The translations under genes were made by a program, and so were the position numbers. Positions 17,065 to 24,071 of a stretch of DNA of 64,000 bases are shown here, one piece after another. The DNA is taken from assembly GCA_905203555.1 (NCBI GenBank), contig CAJKWK010000002.1, positions 1 through 64,000 of the forward strand, in the 5' to 3' direction. The stretch's first letter is position 1. Every line of letters starts with the position of its first letter. Below the pieces are notes generated by a model. The model made no database searches and was not told where the DNA came from. It saw only the letters and a program-made list of their open reading frames with translations. This DNA is from an uncultured Lachnospiraceae bacterium. Its GTDB lineage: Bacteria > Bacillota > Clostridia > Lachnospirales > Lachnospiraceae.

Positions 17065-17330
17065 GTGAATGTCCATGCAGAAAAGAATTGCTTCAGAAAA
17101 TAAATGAAGCAAGTTTTGCGGTAGATGAAGTGAAGTTGTTTTTGGATACCCATCCGTATGATGAAGAGGCCTTGGAGTATTTTGAAGAATACAGTCATAT
17201 CCGCAATGAGGCAATGAAAATGTATGCTGAACATTATGGACCGCTGACGGTTGATACTGAAATATATGCGTGTGGAAATGCATGGAAATGGGTGGATGAA
17301 CCATGGCCATGGCAGGAAGGAGGCTGTTGA
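17061..17330 (+). CDS. cotJB: Spore coat protein CotJB
   Basis: 89 residues, normal length for CotJB. Motifs are LLQKINEASFAVDEVKLFLDTHP, EALEYFEEY and the ending WKWVDEPWPWQ, which is highly typical of the family. Its ATG overlaps the cotJA stop and its own stop is followed after four bases by the cotJC ATG, with AAGGAGG inside its last codons. Confidence 0.92.
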   Translation: MSECPCRKELLQKINEASFAVDEVKLFLDTHPYDEEALEYFEEYSHIRNEAMKMYAEHYGPLTVDTEIYACGNAWKWVDEPWPWQEGGC

Positions 17331-17334
17331 TTAT

Positions 17335-17553
17335 ATGTGGAATTATGAAAAAAGATTACAGTATCCGGTGAGGATTACACAGACGAATCCTAAAATTGCA
17401 CAGATTATCATTACGCAGTTTGGAGGACCGGACGGTGAGCTGGCGGCATCGATGCGATATTTGGCACAGCGCTATACGATGCCGTATAAAGAAGTGACCG
17501 CTACATTGACTGATATTGGTACGGAAGAATGGGAACGTAGAAGATGCAACTAA
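17335..17553 (+). pseudogene. cotJC: cotJC 5' fragment, interrupted by the prophage (attL side)
   Basis: The first 65 codons are a normal CotJC, a manganese-catalase-like spore coat protein: MWNYEKRLQYPV at the start, GGPDGELAASMRYLAQRY with the first metal-ligand Glu, and TDIGTEE. The reading frame then enters phage DNA and adds seven foreign residues (WERRRCN) before a stop, giving a 72-residue product. The family's next residues should be LAHxE; they are found at 47692, about 30.2 kb away. The break falls between the Glu and the LAH of the ExxH metal motif. If the prophage leaves, bases up to 17529 join those from 47692 and restore the gene. Confidence 0.93.
17525..17548. other. attL: core AAGAA plus the phage half-site arm
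   Basis: The core is 17525-17529. To its right is the phage arm, ten bases and then TAGAAGATGCA (17538-17548), the exact inverse of TGCATCTTCTA at the other end of the prophage. Left of the core is host cotJC sequence. Confidence 0.85.
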
Positions 17554-17562
17554 CGAGAAACA

Positions 17563-17584
17563 CCTGAAAAGCGCCGTTATTTCG
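17563..17584 (-). terminator. Possible terminator at the end of the recombinase gene
   Basis: On the - strand GCCG-AAATAA-CGGC is followed by a short T-rich stretch (GCTTTTC). The stem overlaps the stop codon of the recombinase. Only four strong pairs, so moderate support. Confidence 0.35.
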
Positions 17585-19109
17585 GCACTTTCGGATATAC
17601 GTCTATTGAAAATTCGGATTGTTTCTGCCCTTTTTTGTTCCTCTTTGTTTTGGACAGGATAATTTTTTCGATTAGACTTTTCAAAGCACTGTTCTTTTCC
17701 GGGATTGTAAGGGTTTCCCATTCGCTCAGCAGATTCTTACATTTCGGAACGAAATTTTTTCGGTTTGCTTGTCTTGCAATTGTCAGATGCAGGTCCTCCT
17801 GTGCTACTACGATATTGGACATGCAATCTTTGATGCGCAATTCTAAAGCATTCGAACGTTCGAGGAAAACTTCTTTTGTATAAATCCCCTGTTCCAGAAA
17901 ATCAAATAAAGATTCACGCTGTTTCAAGAGCGTCTGATGGTCAGCCTCTAAATTATTGATAATTGCTTCTTTTGCAGAAATATCTGCAGTGTCTTCTTGG
18001 AAAGTATCAGTAAATTCATATCTGGAAATGTATTCCCTAAGCCATTGTATAAGAGCTACTTCCAATTCATCTATCCGGATTCCAACTGTAGGGCATTCAG
18101 TATATTGGCATATCAGAAAATCGTAAGGTGTTTTCGTATGCGATTTCTTGCGGACCATCAACCTGCCGCATTCTGAGCATCGGACTAATCCGGCAAACAT
18201 ATTCTGAATAGGTCTATCATTGCGCACAGGAGCTGAAAAACTTCCTTTTGGGAGGTTTGCCCGTTGAAACAACTTATCGTCTATACGGGCGTCCCACGAC
18301 GCATCGGCAAGTAAATAATCCGAAGCGTACGGTCTGGATTTTGTAACCATCCCAGCTCGGATGGAGCGTACGGTCTTACGATGCCCCCAGCGGACTTTTC
18401 CGATGTTTGCTGGATTGGAGATAATCCCTTTTAAAGTGGATGGCGTGAATGGTCTTCCATTCCTTGCAAGAATCCCCATGCCTGTCATGTATGTACATGC
18501 CTTTTGATATCCGTATTGCTTGTTTCCACACAGGTCATACATTAGATCAAGGACCGGTGCTTCAATTGGATCCGGAGCAAGAGAGAAGTGTTTTCCGTCC
18601 GGAGCGGTTATACGTTTCCAGCCATAGGGGGCAACGTTGCCGACGTAATAACCATCGGAACTGGAACGTTCTCTGCCACGCTGCATCCTACGTTTTATAG
18701 TCGCATACTCCCGGCGGCTCATGAACAGATTAAACTCAAAGTATTCGTTGTCATATTCATTCGATGGGTCGTAGGTTTTGGTAGGCGTCACAATCTTAGT
18801 TCCGGAGTAAAAGAACGCACGCTGTACTCTTCCTTGGTCAATCGTGTCACCTCTGGCCAGACGGTCAACATCCATCACAAGGCATCCATCCCACAGGCAA
18901 GATTCGACCTCAGCAAGCGCCTTTGACATGACCGGACGTGCATCGATGCTGTCTCCGGAGACAACTTCCCGATAGATTGCACCGATAGGAAGAGAGAGCG
19001 TTTTGGCAAGTTCCAGTAAGGTGGTAATGTGCCGTTCCAGAACATCAATCCCCAATGCTTCCAGTTCTGCATCTTTTCTTGATTTTCGTGCATAAATAAA
19101 ATAAGACAT
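17577..19109 (-). CDS. Large serine recombinase (phage integrase)
   Basis: 510 residues from the ATG at 19109, which has AAAGGAG upstream; an upstream in-frame start at 19151 lacks a site. The N-terminal resolvase-type catalytic domain starts SYFIYARKSRKD, with the nucleophile Ser10, followed by DVDRLARGDT, the conserved Arg pair. A recombinase domain follows (GNVAPYGWKR, then TLKGIISNPANIG), then a zinc ribbon (CSECG...CxxTEC) and a coiled-coil region, normal for serine integrases. It lies 48 bases from attL and is read toward it. It should catalyse attP x attB integration into cotJC and, with a directionality factor not recognised here, excision. Confidence 0.95.
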   Translation of the reverse strand: MSYFIYARKSRKDAELEALGIDVLERHITTLLELAKTLSLPIGAIYREVVSGDSIDARPVMSKALAEVESCLWDGCLVMDVDRLARGDTIDQGRVQRAFFYSGTKIVTPTKTYDPSNEYDNEYFEFNLFMSRREYATIKRRMQRGRERSSSDGYYVGNVAPYGWKRITAPDGKHFSLAPDPIEAPVLDLMYDLCGNKQYGYQKACTYMTGMGILARNGRPFTPSTLKGIISNPANIGKVRWGHRKTVRSIRAGMVTKSRPYASDYLLADASWDARIDDKLFQRANLPKGSFSAPVRNDRPIQNMFAGLVRCSECGRLMVRKKSHTKTPYDFLICQYTECPTVGIRIDELEVALIQWLREYISRYEFTDTFQEDTADISAKEAIINNLEADHQTLLKQRESLFDFLEQGIYTKEVFLERSNALELRIKDCMSNIVVAQEDLHLTIARQANRKNFVPKCKNLLSEWETLTIPEKNSALKSLIEKIILSKTKRNKKGQKQSEFSIDVYPKVPK

Positions 19110-19128
19110 TGTATCACACTCCTTTAAA

Positions 19129-19157
19129 AATGTATGAAAAAAAGAGTACAAAAATAA
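19129..19157 (-). promoter_or_regulatory. Putative sigma-E-type promoter in front of the recombinase
   Basis: Read on the - strand, TTATTTT (19157-19151), 14 bp and CATACATT (19136-19129) match the sigma-E consensus at 5 of 7 and 8 of 8 positions. The start codon is at 19109, so the leader would be only about 14 nt with GGAG close to its 5' end. That makes it tight but possible. Confidence 0.35.
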
Positions 19158-19183
19158 CAGCTATCAAGAAACGAATGTTCTGA

Positions 19184-19287
19184 TTGCGATAGTTGCCCGA
19201 AGATGATACAATATATTTGTTTTATTTATGGTATATCTTCGGATATATTCAAAGCCGTTCCTGTTGGCGCAGGGGCGGTTTTTTTAT
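19184..19287 (+). ncRNA. Candidate small RNA with its own promoter and terminator
   Basis: TTGCGA (19184-19189), 17 bp and TACAAT (19207-19212) form a good promoter on the + strand, opposite to the flanking genes. About 70 bases downstream lies a GC-rich hairpin, GCCGTTCCTG paired with CAGGGGCGG, followed by seven T (19253-19287). Between them is a small hairpin, TATATC-TTCG-GATATA (19232-19247). No ORF of sense length fits. The transcript would diverge from the recombinase and meet the 3' end of the channel gene. Confidence 0.45.
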
Positions 19288-20006
19288 TATTCAATTTTAT
19301 TCTTAAATAACTTTTTTTCTGATTCATTTAACTCATTATACAACATTAAAGTCATTTTTATTTTTTCATTATTTACATCGTTTTTCTCACTAGGCGATCT
19401 GTTCATAAAAAATGATGTTATAGCGCTTGTCAGAGAACCAATCAAACCGATTCCACATATCATTAATAAACAAGCAATAATTCGGCCAGAGAGTGTTGAC
19501 GGAGAGATGTCTCCATACCCAACAGTCGTGGCGGTAACGAAAGCCCACCATATTCCATCTGGAATAGACATTCCCTCTGCGAATGAAATAGAAATGCCGC
19601 CTATTCCAATCATAGCACAAGACAGCAATAACATATACTTAAATCCGTTAGTGCTCAAGAACACGTTTGCTTTGTTCCACATTCTTCCAAACAGTGCCAA
19701 AAACCTTGTAGCTTTTAATAACTTTGTCAATTTTAATAATCTTGCTAATTTAAATGTTCTAAAGATTCTAAATGCAGAAGAAAAAGGGATAATTGCAATT
19801 AAATCAAATATGTTATTTTTAAAAAACTGCTTCTTGTTGTTTGAGGTGATTAGGCGGACTACGTATTCGATAAGGAAGAAAACATAAATCAGTCCATCTA
19901 TCATAATCATTGCTTTCGTCATTCCGCCGCTCAGATCAGCGATAGCAAATCCTACAGATGCAAGAGCAAGCAAACAAACAATAGTTTCGTAAATATTCTT
20001 TTTCAT
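19287..20006 (-). CDS. Voltage-sensor-type potassium channel in the prophage lysogeny operon
   Basis: 239 residues with six hydrophobic segments (about 8-24, 33-53, 64-77, 80-101, 123-142, 172-196). The fourth carries Arg/Lys at every third position (80, 83, 86, 89, 92, 95, 98, 101), the pattern of an S4 voltage sensor. The pore loop has the potassium selectivity filter TVGYGD at 161-166. It therefore should be a Kv-like channel acting as a tetramer in the host membrane. Its ATG starts one base after the stop of the ImmA-type gene, so it is transcribed with the repressor and is expressed in the lysogen. Role unknown: superinfection exclusion, membrane-potential sensing or a host-fitness gene are possible. 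Confidence 0.88.
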   Translation of the reverse strand: MKKNIYETIVCLLALASVGFAIADLSGGMTKAMIMIDGLIYVFFLIEYVVRLITSNNKKQFFKNNIFDLIAIIPFSSAFRIFRTFKLARLLKLTKLLKATRFLALFGRMWNKANVFLSTNGFKYMLLLSCAMIGIGGISISFAEGMSIPDGIWWAFVTATTVGYGDISPSTLSGRIIACLLMICGIGLIGSLTSAITSFFMNRSPSEKNDVNNEKIKMTLMLYNELNESEKKLFKNKIE

Positions 20007-20007
20007 A

Positions 20008-20439
20008 TTATTTAAAATCCTTCAAACGTAGTTTAATCATCGCTTCATCGTACCCGAACAATCTAGATAACTGGGAAACTGTAAAATCTAGATGCTCCTC
20101 AATGTCAGAATCTGAAATGAGTAGATTTAAGGCAAAAAGGTTTGCATCGTTTTCGTATTTACTTTTAATAAAAAAAGTTCTTGAGTCCATAAATAGAGCA
20201 TTGTTATTTTTATGCAGCACAACATGGCCAAGCTCATGAGCAATAACAAATAGAATTTCGTGCTCAGATAGACGTTCGTCAATATATATAATGTGATTTC
20301 TTTGGAAGTAGTGGTAGAACCCACGCACTCCTTCCAATGGATACCGAACAATTATACATCCCATCTTTTTTGCAATTTCGAGTGGATTTCTTGTGCCATA
20401 TTTCTGGACAAGTTGATTCACTCGTTTTTTAATATCCAT
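20008..20439 (-). CDS. ImmA/IrrE-family metallopeptidase
   Basis: 143 residues from the ATG at 20439 (MDIKKRVNQL), preceded by AAAGGATTG. The zinc motif HELGH, in FVIAHELGHVVLH, and a downstream Glu (ENDANLFA) form the gluzincin-like active site. In ICEBs1 and related elements such proteases cleave the neighbouring HTH repressor after damage signals to induce the element. The position four bases behind the repressor gene supports the same role. Confidence 0.9.
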   Translation of the reverse strand: MDIKKRVNQLVQKYGTRNPLEIAKKMGCIIVRYPLEGVRGFYHYFQRNHIIYIDERLSEHEILFVIAHELGHVVLHKNNNALFMDSRTFFIKSKYENDANLFALNLLISDSDIEEHLDFTVSQLSRLFGYDEAMIKLRLKDFK

Positions 20440-20443
20440 AACA

Positions 20444-20854
20444 TCAATCCTTTTTATATTTTTTAGGTGTGTACTTCTCTTTATTCTTTTGCTTAGCAAT
20501 TTCCATTCCTATTTTCATTGCGGACAAGATGGAATCAATTGCTTCTGGCGAAGCTGGGTCTCCGTCAAACATTAAGCCGTCTTGCTTTAACAAGTCTTCC
20601 ATGCTGTCGAGCATTTCTGTAATTTCTTTTGTGTCTCTTCTTGTTAAATTAGAAGTTCCTTGTTCCTTTTCGTCATAAAAATAAGATAATGGAACATTAA
20701 AATAATTACAAATCTTTTCAATCTTATCTTTCTTGGGTTGACTTTTGCCGTTTTTCCAATCAGATAAGGTTGCTGTAGATATACCAGTTTCTTTGTGCAC
20801 CCTGTACGGAGTTACATCTTTTTCTTTTAAAAGTTTTTCAAATTTTTCATACAT
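20444..20854 (-). CDS. Phage repressor, XRE-family HTH
   Basis: 136 residues. An N-terminal HTH_3 domain (about 1-60: TPYRVHKETGISTATLSDWKNG) is followed by a linker and a helical C-terminal region with DSMEDLLKQDG and DSILSAMKIGMEIA. It is CI-like in position, opposite to the cro-type gene. No LexA-type peptidase domain is seen; inactivation would be through the ImmA-type protease downstream. The DNA-binding part is closely similar to that of the Cro-type protein at 21064. Confidence 0.9.
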   Translation of the reverse strand: MYEKFEKLLKEKDVTPYRVHKETGISTATLSDWKNGKSQPKKDKIEKICNYFNVPLSYFYDEKEQGTSNLTRRDTKEITEMLDSMEDLLKQDGLMFDGDPASPEAIDSILSAMKIGMEIAKQKNKEKYTPKKYKKD

Positions 20855-20872
20855 TATCTACTCCTCCAAAAA

Positions 20873-21053
20873 TATCTCGGAAAACTTTCATGTTCTACTT
20901 GACTGAGAAAGAAAGCCGTGATATATTAGAGATACGAAAGAAAACCGATTGAGTTTTCAAATTCGTAACTCGGAAATATTTTTTATTAGTTTTGCTGGCA
21001 ACATGACTATATCATATTTCCGATATAATTTCAATGTTTTTAACTCGGAAAGG
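20873..21053. promoter_or_regulatory. Lysogeny/lytic switch region with four copies of a CTCGGAAA-type operator
   Basis: Copies: TATCTCGGAAAA (20873-20884), TAACTCGGAAATATT (20966-20980), inverted ATATTTCCGATAT (21014-21026) and TAACTCGGAAAGG (21041-21053). The last overlaps the ribosome site of cro and the first lies near the repressor start. A separate AAAAC-7nt-GTTTT inverted repeat is at 20941-20957. The region of 209 bases between the divergent genes should hold both promoters. Confidence 0.6.
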
Positions 21054-21063
21054 TGGTGTAAAT

Positions 21064-21249
21064 ATGTACAAAAAATTTAAAGAGTTGTTATCTAAAACTG
21101 ACAAAACAATATACAGAGTTTCAGTTGATACGGGAATCGCAACTGCTACATTGTATGATTGGCGAGACGGAAAAAGCAAGCCGAAGGTCGACAAGCTAAA
21201 AATACTAGCAGACTATTTCGGTGTATCTATCGAATACTTCCTAGAGTAG
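21064..21249 (+). CDS. Cro-like XRE-family regulator
   Basis: 61 residues, a single HTH domain (TIYRVSVDTGIATATLYDWRDGKSKP). The ATG at 21064 follows AAAGGTGG; a longer in-frame start at 21034 would run through an operator. It is the first gene of the rightward early operon. Its fold and recognition helix are nearly the same as those of the repressor, as expected if both bind the same operators. Confidence 0.88.
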   Translation: MYKKFKELLSKTDKTIYRVSVDTGIATATLYDWRDGKSKPKVDKLKILADYFGVSIEYFLE

Positions 21250-21358
21250 CATACCAAAACAGCTGTCCAATAATACGGACAGAAGAGAAAGGAGATTATC
21301 AAGGACAACGCAACAAGTACAAACAGTGATTCATAAGTATAAACAGGAGGTGATGTGC

Positions 21359-21511
21359 TTGATTGTAGAAACTGTAAAAATCAATGGGGCAACAATTCGG
21401 GTACATGATGACAGTTATACGGGAAAGTCTGAAAAAGAAATAGAAGAGACGATTGATGGGTACTGCCGGATTATTCGGGAGGCACTGATTAAGAAAGAGA
21501 AAACCGCCTGA
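21359..21511 (+). CDS. Small phage protein of unknown function
   Basis: 50 residues beginning with a TTG codon eight bases after AGGAGG; an in-frame ATG at 21353 is only two bases from that site and so less likely. The sequence IVETVKINGATIRVHDDSY, then a helical KEIEETIDGYCRIIREALI, looks like a short beta-hairpin and helix. No family recognised. It lies in the early operon between cro and the membrane mini-proteins. Confidence 0.55.
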   Translation: MIVETVKINGATIRVHDDSYTGKSEKEIEETIDGYCRIIREALIKKEKTA

Positions 21512-21534
21512 TGGGCGGGGGAGGAGGGACAAGC

Positions 21535-21675
21535 GTGGAAGATAGAAAGTTTAAAATCTTATTAGCCAGGCACAAGAGAGATAAGGCATTCAAAATCATC
21601 ATCATTCTGCTGTGTGTGCTGGTGGTAATATATACCGGTTTTTTGGTAGGTCTAATATATCTAATTTGGGGGTGA
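21535..21675 (+). CDS. Small membrane protein (46 residues)
   Basis: GTG start behind GGAGGAGGG. The N-terminal 19 residues are very basic (DRKFKILLARHKRDKAFK), then comes one membrane helix (IIIILLCVLVVIYTGFLVGL). It ends seven bases before a second mini-protein of the same style. Unknown function; phage early membrane peptides often interfere with host or superinfecting phages, but nothing here proves it. Confidence 0.55.
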   Translation: MEDRKFKILLARHKRDKAFKIIIILLCVLVVIYTGFLVGLIYLIWG

Positions 21676-21681
21676 TGCAGA

Positions 21682-21768
21682 ATGAAACGCAGAAGTGAGG
21701 CATTGGACATGTTTATCGGTTTTCTGGTGTTTCTGGGAATGGTGGCGATATACATTGCACAGGCATAA
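21682..21768 (+). CDS. Membrane mini-protein (28 residues)
   Basis: MKRRSEALDMFIGFLVFLGM and so on: a basic start and one hydrophobic helix. A GGGGTGAT ribosome site overlaps the end of the previous gene. Very short, so support rests on the ribosome site, the spacing and the pattern shared with its neighbour. Confidence 0.4.
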   Translation: MKRRSEALDMFIGFLVFLGMVAIYIAQA

Positions 21769-21856
21769 AAATAGAGCGCATATACAGGGAGGCAACCCTT
21801 ATGCACTCTGAAAATAAGTCAAGTTTATTGTAGAAGATTTAGGAGGATTTGTAAAG

Positions 21857-22063
21857 ATGGAAGAAGGAAAATATGTACAAGTACCTGTGGAATTATTTAA
21901 TGAGTGTGTAGATGCATTAGCATCTGTTAAGGCACTAAAAGCACTTTTATCTGATGGAGCTTACATCGGCAAAGAAGATGTGATTAACGTTTGCGGTTTT
22001 GATGTTGAGAAAGAGGACGATGGATGTATTACAACAAGTGCGAAATATGCGGAGCAAATTTAG
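21857..22063 (+). CDS. Small phage early protein of unknown function
   Basis: 68 residues, acidic: EGKYVQVPVELFNECVDALASVKALKALL followed by an Asp/Glu-rich C-terminus. AGGAGG lies ten bases upstream. The helix from 8 to 30 could form a dimer. Not recognised. Confidence 0.65.
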   Translation: MEEGKYVQVPVELFNECVDALASVKALKALLSDGAYIGKEDVINVCGFDVEKEDDGCITTSAKYAEQI

Positions 22064-22200
22064 ATCCGGGCGAGCGCTGTGATTGCCATGAAAGAGCAAA
22101 AGAAAATAAGAAGAAAATAGAAAGCATGCTATTTACTGAAAGTGATGGACAAATGGTGTTGAAGGAGGCACTTGAATATGGAATCTATACCAGGATATGA
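22024..22200 (+). CDS. Small zinc-finger-like phage protein
   Basis: 58 residues, overlapping the genes on both sides in other frames. It has CEICGANLDPGERCDCH, a compact CxxC...CxCH metal site as in small phage zinc ribbons, then a Lys-rich helix (ERAKENKKKIESML). It begins with ATG at 22024, inside the previous gene. Overlap of 40 bases on the left and 23 on the right is tight but common in this type of operon. Confidence 0.6.
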   Translation: MYYNKCEICGANLDPGERCDCHERAKENKKKIESMLFTESDGQMVLKEALEYGIYTRI

Positions 22201-22369
22201 CAGATGGAAAACTACTACTCCGGATGAACCGGAACCGATAGCGTATTGTGCGATATGCGGAGAAGAAATGTATGAGGGCGATGTCCTTTATACGATAGAT
22301 GGCGGAATATGCGAACAGTGTTTGAATGACCATTACAGGGAGTTCGTGACTGAAAAAGAGCTGCTTTAA
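22178..22369 (+). CDS. Small zinc-ribbon phage protein
   Basis: 63 residues. Two CxxC pairs (YCAICGEEMYEGDVLY and GICEQCLNDHY) form a likely zinc ribbon. ATG at 22178, nine bases after AAGGAGG; a TTG six bases earlier is less well spaced. Function unknown; such proteins often act in phage replication or transcription. Confidence 0.7.
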   Translation: MESIPGYDRWKTTTPDEPEPIAYCAICGEEMYEGDVLYTIDGGICEQCLNDHYREFVTEKELL

Positions 22370-22391
22370 AAATTGTTTTAAGGAGGATGCT

Positions 22392-23081
22392 ATGGAGAAA
22401 TTCAGACTGCTAAGAGCGGATGAGATAGATTGTCGTGTTGCTATGGTAAAAAGTAGCGGACTGTCGCTGCTGTTGTATAAAGATGCAAGATGTGACATGA
22501 ACATTTTAGACGAAGAAGTCGGACAAGAAAACTGGCAAAGGAGCCATTCTAGAGATAATGCGAACTGTACTGTTAGCATCTGGGATGATTCGAAGAAACA
22601 ATGGATTAGCAAAGAAGATACTGGAACAGAGAGCAATACGGAAAAAGAAAAGGGTCTTGCATCGGATAGTTTTAAGAGGGCTTGTTTCAATTGGGGAATC
22701 GGAAGAGAACTGTATACAGCTCCATTCATTTGGATTCCCACATCGAAATGTGAGATATCACAAAAAGGCACAGGATACACGTGCTACGAAAAATTCTATG
22801 TGAGTCATATTGGATACGATGAAAACAGAGTAATCAATGCACTGCAAATACGGAATGAAAAGACGAACAATGTTGTGTACGAATATGGAACAATTATTAA
22901 AACGTTAGAACCGGAAAAAGCAAGCAAAGCTCAGATAGGGACAATAGAGTCTATATGCAAGGCACACAAGATTGACCCGGATATGCTGTACAGTTCAAAT
23001 AACTTAACGAAAGCAACACTAACGGCAGAACAAGCTGGATTGCTTTTACAATCATTAAAAAAGAAGTTTGGTGATGAATAA
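22392..23081 (+). CDS. Rad52/Rad22-family single-strand annealing protein
   Basis: 229 residues. The N-terminal part fits the Rad52/Sak-type annealing family: FRLLRADEIDCRV, CTVSIWDDSKKQW, then GLASDSFKRACFNWGIGRELYTAPFIWIP, a region characteristic of phage Rad52-like proteins. The C-terminal 60 residues are a helical tail (QIGTIESICKAHKID) often seen in the same family. Together with the NinB-like gene, whose start overlaps its stop, it forms the phage recombination module. Confidence 0.82.
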   Translation: MEKFRLLRADEIDCRVAMVKSSGLSLLLYKDARCDMNILDEEVGQENWQRSHSRDNANCTVSIWDDSKKQWISKEDTGTESNTEKEKGLASDSFKRACFNWGIGRELYTAPFIWIPTSKCEISQKGTGYTCYEKFYVSHIGYDENRVINALQIRNEKTNNVVYEYGTIIKTLEPEKASKAQIGTIESICKAHKIDPDMLYSSNNLTKATLTAEQAGLLLQSLKKKFGDE

Positions 23082-23656
23082 TGAAGTTCACCGGAAGATT
23101 GAAAGAACCGGTAATTGATTATCTGACAGGAAAGCTGACAATTCTATTCGAGCCATTTGAGGACTTTCGGCAGGTTTATGAGGAATTGAAAGACTGTGAG
23201 AAGTTAAGCTTTGAAATTAAGCGATACAGACGTAAGAGGAGTCTTGATGCAAATGCTTATTATTGGGTTCTTTGTACAAAACTGGCGAATGTGCTGCAAG
23301 TATCAAATCAAGAGATTCACAACTTGATGCTCCGCAAGTATGGACAGCCGGAGATATTTGAAGGGAAAGCAGCATACATAACAATCCCAGATACAGAACA
23401 GGCAGAGAAAAAGGTAAACACTGCTACGGACTATCACTTGTGTCCTACATCACAAGTACGTGAGGGATTGGATGGAATTATGTATAGGACGTACAAGCTA
23501 CTGCGTGGATCGCACACATACAACACTGAGGAAATGGCTAGATTGATAGATGGCCTTATAGGAGAGTGTAAAGATGTCGGGATACCTGATGCGGAGATAG
23601 CATCACCAGACGAAAAAAGAATATTGAAAGAAAGGTATGGGGTTGATTTTGGCTAA
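23081..23656 (+). CDS. NinB-like phage recombination protein
   Basis: 191 residues. LSFEIKRYRRKRSLDANAYYWVL is the NinB signature (Orf family of lambda), with helical sequence around it. In lambda, Orf/NinB loads or helps annealing proteins on SSB-coated DNA. The ATG overlaps the end of the Rad52-like gene (TAATG), so the two are coupled. Confidence 0.75.
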   Translation: MKFTGRLKEPVIDYLTGKLTILFEPFEDFRQVYEELKDCEKLSFEIKRYRRKRSLDANAYYWVLCTKLANVLQVSNQEIHNLMLRKYGQPEIFEGKAAYITIPDTEQAEKKVNTATDYHLCPTSQVREGLDGIMYRTYKLLRGSHTYNTEEMARLIDGLIGECKDVGIPDAEIASPDEKRILKERYGVDFG

Positions 23657-23945
23657 GAAGTTGTGGAGCGTATTTACTAAGGATATGGAGCATTGCTACT
23701 TAACAGGAACGCCACAATGCCACAGACACCATATCTTTTATGGGAGCCGTAGAGCCGTATCAGAGCAATATGGCTTTGTAATACCGATAGCATGCTACTT
23801 ACATGAGTTTGGTAAGGATAGCGTGCATGAGAATCCAAATAAAGGACTGGATTTGAAATTGAAACAGATGGCACAGACTTATTTCGAAGAGCATTACGGG
23901 ACCAGAGAAGAGTTCCGTAGCATCTTCGGGAAGTCTTGGCTATAG
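23637..23945 (+). CDS. HNH-like nuclease-type phage protein (recombination region)
   Basis: 102 residues. CYLTGTPQCHRHHIFYGSRR, then CYLHEFGKDSVHEN, shows a His/Cys-rich core like the HNH/Ref-type nucleases found beside NinB genes. The start is unsure: ATG 23637 sits right at AAAGG, and TTG codons at 23643 and 23649 are alternatives. It overlaps the end of the NinB-like gene by 20 bases. Probably resolves or trims recombination intermediates; this is inferred from the family and location. Confidence 0.65.
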   Translation: MGLILAKKLWSVFTKDMEHCYLTGTPQCHRHHIFYGSRRAVSEQYGFVIPIACYLHEFGKDSVHENPNKGLDLKLKQMAQTYFEEHYGTREEFRSIFGKSWL

Positions 23946-24039
23946 TAACCAGTAGACAGTTCATGGTCTTGCAACAGTATGTCACGATACTAAGCAGGAA
24001 AATCGTTTTGGTGAAGTCAACAAAATGATATGATTCATA

Positions 24040-24059
24040 CTCCCCGGGGTTCCGGGGAG
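24040..24059 (+). promoter_or_regulatory. Perfect 8-bp hairpin just before a ribosome site
   Basis: CTCCCCGG-GGTT-CCGGGGAG, with no T run, ends at the AAAGGAG site of the next gene. It is not a terminator; it could be an RNA-stability or translation-control element. The remaining 23946-24039 holds nothing I recognise. Confidence 0.45.
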
Positions 24060-24071
24060 GGAAAGGAGAAC

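Noticed and set aside
17577..19109. The large serine integrase as the enzyme that inverts the fibre segment
   Set aside because: The att arms (TGCATCTTCTA) and core share nothing with the fibre repeat TTAAATAGCAAAAT; large serine integrases do not usually invert unrelated short repeats.
19228..19887. 219-codon + strand frame over the channel gene
   Set aside because: It is the reverse of the channel gene, whose S4 and TVGYGD pattern is unmistakable.
24040..24059. Terminator before the winged-helix gene
   Set aside because: The hairpin is perfect but has no T run on either strand and abuts a ribosome site.
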